DNA of 64,000 nt from positions 124,001-188,000 of the forward strand of contig CANNAN010000003.1 in NCBI GenBank assembly GCA_947502635.1. Direction: 5' to 3'. A program made the position numbers and the translations under genes. Below the pieces are notes generated by a model. It was not told where the DNA came from. It worked only from the letters and a program-made list of their open reading frames with translations, and searched no databases. Source of the DNA: an uncultured Flavobacteriaceae bacterium (GTDB lineage Bacteria > Bacteroidota > Bacteroidia > Flavobacteriales > Flavobacteriaceae). Positions 61,012-64,000 of the stretch are shown piece after piece (positions within the stretch are counted from its first letter, which is position 1; the number at the start of each line of letters is the position of its first letter).

Positions 61012-62340
61012 ATGACTTATATAAGAGTTAGAAATACAATTAATGTAATTCATAAAAAAGTTTTAGACGTATATTTTGCATCAAAAACAGGAGAAACTGT
61101 TTTTGAAACAGTAAAAGGAAAAGAAAGCGAACACATCGTAAAAAAAGGCGATAATCTTTCAGCTATAGCAAGTAAAAATAAAATTACTTTAGCTAAACTA
61201 AAAAAAGATAATTCTTTAAAATCTAATGCTCTAAAGATTGGTCAAAAACTGACTATTAAACAGAACGATACAAAAACTGAAAAAGGTAAAAAAGTAACCT
61301 TTACAAAACTAGACAAAGCAACCTTAGGGGAGGAAGTTTACATTATTATAGAAACCGAAAACCTTGACGGAATTGAAATAGAAATAAATGTAATGCAAGG
61401 TAAAGAAAAACTATTAGCCGAAAAAGACAGAGCTATTAGCTTACTTAAAGATGATAAAAAGAAATTAAAAGCTATTGTTGGCGAATATGCTAAAAACGAT
61501 AAAATAACAAACAAAGACGATTTTAAAGATTGGGCAATTGCAAAAGTAACTTTAGCCCCAAAAGAAGAAAAAACTTTAAAAACTTATACAAAAGTATTAA
61601 AAGAGGCCACAGATAAAAAAACATATTTATTTTTAGCTGTTGATGCTTGTACAAATATTAGTAATCAAACCATATTTTATAAAGACGGAAAAATAAAAAA
61701 AACAAGCATACCAAACTATTATTTAAATGAGGAAGGCAAATGGCTGGAATTAGGAGGTAAAAGAGTTTGCCCTATAGACCCGTCAATTAGAAGTCACTTC
61801 GTAATTCATTGTACAGCCGGAACAATGACAACATCTTCAATAAAAACCAAAACAAAATATGACATTCCTAAAAAGAAAAAAAGAAGTGCTGCACATATTT
61901 ATGTAAATCTTGACGGAACTAAGTTAGAAATATGGCCTTTAACAGAAAAAAATGTTTGGGCAACTAAAATAGAAAGTAAAAAAAGTTTAAAAGGTCAAAT
62001 GTTTCATATAGAATTAAATTATGGTTCTCCAACTAAACCAAGTGAGGCACAATATCAAACACTTGCCGACTTATATATTGAGGCTAGTGAAATTGAAGGT
62101 TGTTGGCCAATAATAGCACCTCACATTGAGATAGATAGAGGTATTGCGGATGGTCATCAAGATCCTACTGATTTTGATTACAATCATTTCTACTCTATTC
62201 TAAAAATAAAAGGTGTACCAATTGATGAAATACCTAAATTTGAACACGATAGGTATTGGGGTCATAAATCATATAAAGTTCCTTGGAGCACGGATAAAAC
62301 TAATTGGCCTCCAATTTTAAAAGGTAATCCTCATAAATAA
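61012..62340 (+). CDS. LysM and N-acetylmuramoyl-L-alanine amidase protein (predicted T6SS effector)
   Basis: LysM at residues 41-83 (HIVKKGDNLSAIASKNKITL) binds peptidoglycan. The region 106-213 (GEEVYIIIETENLDGIEIEI) is shared with the Hcp extension. The C-terminal Amidase_2 domain (258-400) has FVIHCTAGTMTT, AAHIYVNLDGTKLEIWPL, APHIEIDRGIADGHQDPTDF; H266, H371 and D384 are the likely zinc ligands. There is no signal peptide, which fits delivery by T6SS rather than Sec export. It should cut the bond between MurNAc and L-Ala in the periplasm of a rival cell. An immunity candidate follows 6 bp later. Confidence 0.87.
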   Translation: MTYIRVRNTINVIHKKVLDVYFASKTGETVFETVKGKESEHIVKKGDNLSAIASKNKITLAKLKKDNSLKSNALKIGQKLTIKQNDTKTEKGKKVTFTKLDKATLGEEVYIIIETENLDGIEIEINVMQGKEKLLAEKDRAISLLKDDKKKLKAIVGEYAKNDKITNKDDFKDWAIAKVTLAPKEEKTLKTYTKVLKEATDKKTYLFLAVDACTNISNQTIFYKDGKIKKTSIPNYYLNEEGKWLELGGKRVCPIDPSIRSHFVIHCTAGTMTTSSIKTKTKYDIPKKKKRSAAHIYVNLDGTKLEIWPLTEKNVWATKIESKKSLKGQMFHIELNYGSPTKPSEAQYQTLADLYIEASEIEGCWPIIAPHIEIDRGIADGHQDPTDFDYNHFYSILKIKGVPIDEIPKFEHDRYWGHKSYKVPWSTDKTNWPPILKGNPHK

Positions 62341-62346
62341 TTTAAA

Positions 62347-62883
62347 ATGAAAATACAATTCTTAATTTTATTTTGCTTAACATTCCAACTTAGTAGTTGT
62401 CAAGAAAAATTTAATCACAAATCTATTTTTTTAGGCGAATATACAAAAGACTCTATAAAAACATATACCAACAGTTCTATAAAATATATAACTAAAGATT
62501 CTTTAAAGCAAACAAATCAATTCACTACAAAAGAGTTTATTAAAGTTTTGGATTCCTTAAATTTATTTTTTATCGCAGAAGGAGATGAACCTTTTTGGCA
62601 ATTAAAACTAAACTCGTCTGAATTGATTTTTATGAAATATGACTTTGAGAAAGAAGTTAGTTTTAAGCCTATAATTTCTATTGATGAACAATCAGGTTTT
62701 AACATAATGTTTAAATCCAAAAACAATAAAATTTTTGGTTTAATATCTAGAGTTGATAATAAATTAGAAACTGAAAATTCTTGTACTTTATCGCTTACAG
62801 ATAATTATTTAGTTTATGAAGTTTTTGTGACTATAGATGGAAAAGTTTTCAAAGGATGTTGTTCTATTGATGAAAAACAATAA
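62347..62883 (+). CDS. Lipoprotein, predicted immunity protein to the amidase effector
   Basis: A lipoprotein signal (FLILFCLTFQLSSC) places it in the periplasm, where a peptidoglycan amidase would act. GDEPFWQLKLNSSELIF and CTLSLTDNYLVYEVFVTIDG followed by KVFKGCCSI resemble the EPFW...GCG pattern of a widespread group of small periplasmic proteins (COG3650-like). Position directly after the effector, export to the target compartment and lack of an enzyme motif support an immunity role; this is inference, not shown by homology to a known immunity protein. Confidence 0.72.
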   Translation: MKIQFLILFCLTFQLSSCQEKFNHKSIFLGEYTKDSIKTYTNSSIKYITKDSLKQTNQFTTKEFIKVLDSLNLFFIAEGDEPFWQLKLNSSELIFMKYDFEKEVSFKPIISIDEQSGFNIMFKSKNNKIFGLISRVDNKLETENSCTLSLTDNYLVYEVFVTIDGKVFKGCCSIDEKQ

Positions 62884-63118
62884 ATTAAGTCCAGTTACCA
62901 TACAAAAAAAAGAACAATACAAATGGATAGACAGTATCTATAAAACCATGGATGCTAAAAATTTAAAAACTTTAGAACGTATAGCGAAAGGGAACTTTTT
63001 ATATAGTGTATTTGTGCCCAAGGCTATCCGATTTAAAGGAGATCTTTCAAAAGCAGAAATGCGCTATAATTATGCTATTGAAGTACTTAAACCATATTGC
63101 GAAAACAGATATAAATAA
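62870..63118 (+). pseudogene. C-terminal part of the interrupted flavobacterial gene
   Basis: The frame YKWIDSIYKTMDAKNLKTLE, RIAKGNFLYSVFVPKAIRFK and GDLSKAEMRYNYAIEVLKPY reads as the C-terminal end of a larger protein, with no signal or proper start, and overlaps the immunity gene end. It appears to continue the protein begun at 58702 (about 35-45 residues are missing at the junction). The join is inferred from memory of the family, not computed. Confidence 0.6.
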
Positions 63119-63143
63119 TACGTATAATCTTAGAATTTAGTTG

Positions 63144-63151
63144 TATATTTG
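63144..63151 (+). promoter_or_regulatory. -7 box of guaB
   Basis: TATATTTG fits TAnnTTTG, 25 bp before the guaB ATG. Confidence 0.6.
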
Positions 63152-63176
63152 CACGCAATTATAACGTAATTGCATC

Positions 63177-64000
63177 ATGACCGCACATCAAAACAAAATA
63201 GTAGGAGAGGGATTAACCTACGATGACGTCCTTTTAGTTCCAGCTTTCTCTGAAGTTCTTCCACGAGAAGTTAATATTCAAACAAAATTTACACGAAACA
63301 TTACTATTAATGTGCCTATTATTTCGGCTGCGATGGATACGGTTACAGAGAGTAAAATGGCTATAGCCATGGCTCAAGAGGGGGGTATTGGTGTGTTACA
63401 TAAAAACATGACTATTGAAGCTCAGGCTCTAAAAGTTAGAAAGGTAAAACGTGCAGAAAGCGGTATGATTATAGATCCTGTTACTTTACCTCTAACTGCG
63501 AATGTTAAAGATGCCAAGCAAAACATGGCAGAACATGGTATTGGAGGTATTCCTATCGTAGATGAAAATGGTACTTTAAAAGGGATAGTGACCAATCGTG
63601 ATTTGCGTTTTGAGCATGAAAATTCAAGACCTATTGTAGAGGTGATGACTGGTGAAAATTTAGTCACTGCCGCCGTTGGTACTTCTTTACAAGATGCTGA
63701 AGAAATTCTTCAAAAACATAAAATTGAAAAATTACTTATTGTTGATGATAATTATAAATTATCTGGGTTAATTACTTTTAGAGATATCACAAAACTTAGT
63801 CAGAAACCAATAGCGAATAAAGATCAATATGGACGTTTACGTGTTGCTGCAGCTTTAGGTGTTACAGCAGATGCAGTTGATAGAGCAGAAGCTTTGGTAA
63901 ACGCAGGTGTTGATGCTGTTGTAATTGACACCGCGCATGGTCATACTAAAGGCGTTATAGCTGTGTTAAAAGAAATTAAATCTAAATTTTCAGATTTAGA
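63177..64000 (+). CDS. guaB: Inosine-5'-monophosphate dehydrogenase (partial, runs off right edge)
   Basis: IMPDH converts IMP to XMP with NAD+, the committed step of guanine nucleotide synthesis. From the ATG: MTAHQNKIVGEGLTYDDVLL, VPIISAAMDTVTESKMAIAM, GGIGVLHKNMTIEAQALKV, two CBS domains (residues about 95-205, including GIPIVDENGTLKGIVTNRDL) and the return to the barrel with AVVIDTAHGHTKGV. The catalytic Cys loop lies beyond the window. No neighbour on the same strand is coupled to it. Confidence 0.96.
   Translation, partial: MTAHQNKIVGEGLTYDDVLLVPAFSEVLPREVNIQTKFTRNITINVPIISAAMDTVTESKMAIAMAQEGGIGVLHKNMTIEAQALKVRKVKRAESGMIIDPVTLPLTANVKDAKQNMAEHGIGGIPIVDENGTLKGIVTNRDLRFEHENSRPIVEVMTGENLVTAAVGTSLQDAEEILQKHKIEKLLIVDDNYKLSGLITFRDITKLSQKPIANKDQYGRLRVAAALGVTADAVDRAEALVNAGVDAVVIDTAHGHTKGVIAVLKEIKSKFSDL

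Noticed and set aside
58702-63118. Terminal inverted repeats or target-site duplication around the inserted segment
   Set aside because: I compared both borders by eye and found no convincing matching ends.

Overview
The window is chromosomal DNA of a low-GC member of the Bacteroidota, most likely a marine Flavobacteriaceae (the genus cannot be fixed from sequence alone). The evidence is: Bacteroidota-type promoters (TAnnTTTG -7 boxes, one with a perfect TTTG-N19-TAnnTTTG layout before the porin gene), type IX secretion (T9SS) C-terminal sorting domains, a SusC-like carboxypeptidase-regulatory/TonB receptor, RsgA, a long flavobacterial NusB, the nusB-DUF1573-yajC order, and a type VI subtype iii Hcp (TssD). 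No rRNA, tRNA or CRISPR array was seen. Both edges cut genes: an ABC exporter on the left and guaB on the right.

Layout. 1-2.8 kb: ABC exporter, nusB, DUF1573 lipoprotein, yajC. 3-10.3 kb: oxyR, then a membrane-stress type operon (SpoIIM-DUF4129-DUF4350-MoxR-DUF58, with a divergent RDD gene) interrupted by two heptanucleotide arrays. 10.4-18.3 kb: cyclophilin lipoprotein, CoA-type NUDIX hydrolase, PlsC-like acyltransferase, a tandem pair of fibrinogen-like secreted proteins, topB and rluE. 18.3-24.8 kb: a broken DUF3784 gene, an ECF sigma/membrane protein pair, NDH-2, a TonB-dependent receptor and a LipL32-family secreted protein. 24.9-33.8 kb: a secreted esterase, a beta-helix lipoprotein, two unknown proteins sharing a domain, TetR-GNAT-RsgA, TonB, and an esterase with TPRs. 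34-37.5 kb: TPR protein, LytS-type kinase, two 2TM proteins and a LytTR regulator. 37.5-43.6 kb: CotH-like T9SS protein, a broken SRPBCC gene, lpxD, an AhpD-like protein, a Crp/Fnr regulator and a LETM1-like protein. 43.7-49.7 kb: a split DUF4331 operon facing two ECF sigma factor modules, one with an RskA-type anti-sigma factor. 49.7-58.7 kb: pepT, pyrD, an M43 metalloprotease, a Spondin_N T9SS protein, HMG-CoA lyase, a porin and an FMN-binding protein.

The most unusual stretch is 58.7-63.1 kb. A gene whose N-terminal part lies at 58.7-59.1 kb appears to resume at 62.9-63.1 kb. Between the parts are a GTTT microsatellite, a decayed DUF772 transposase, and a three-gene cassette: an extended Hcp, a LysM/amidase protein without signal peptide, and a lipoprotein that looks like its periplasmic immunity partner. 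The Hcp C-terminal extension and the middle of the amidase share a domain, which suggests a docking mechanism. Other points worth attention are a LytTR-type motif at identical spacing before two distant operons, a LipL32 homologue that keeps the calcium-site residues, and a tandem duplication that carried along a piece of the neighbouring acyltransferase gene.
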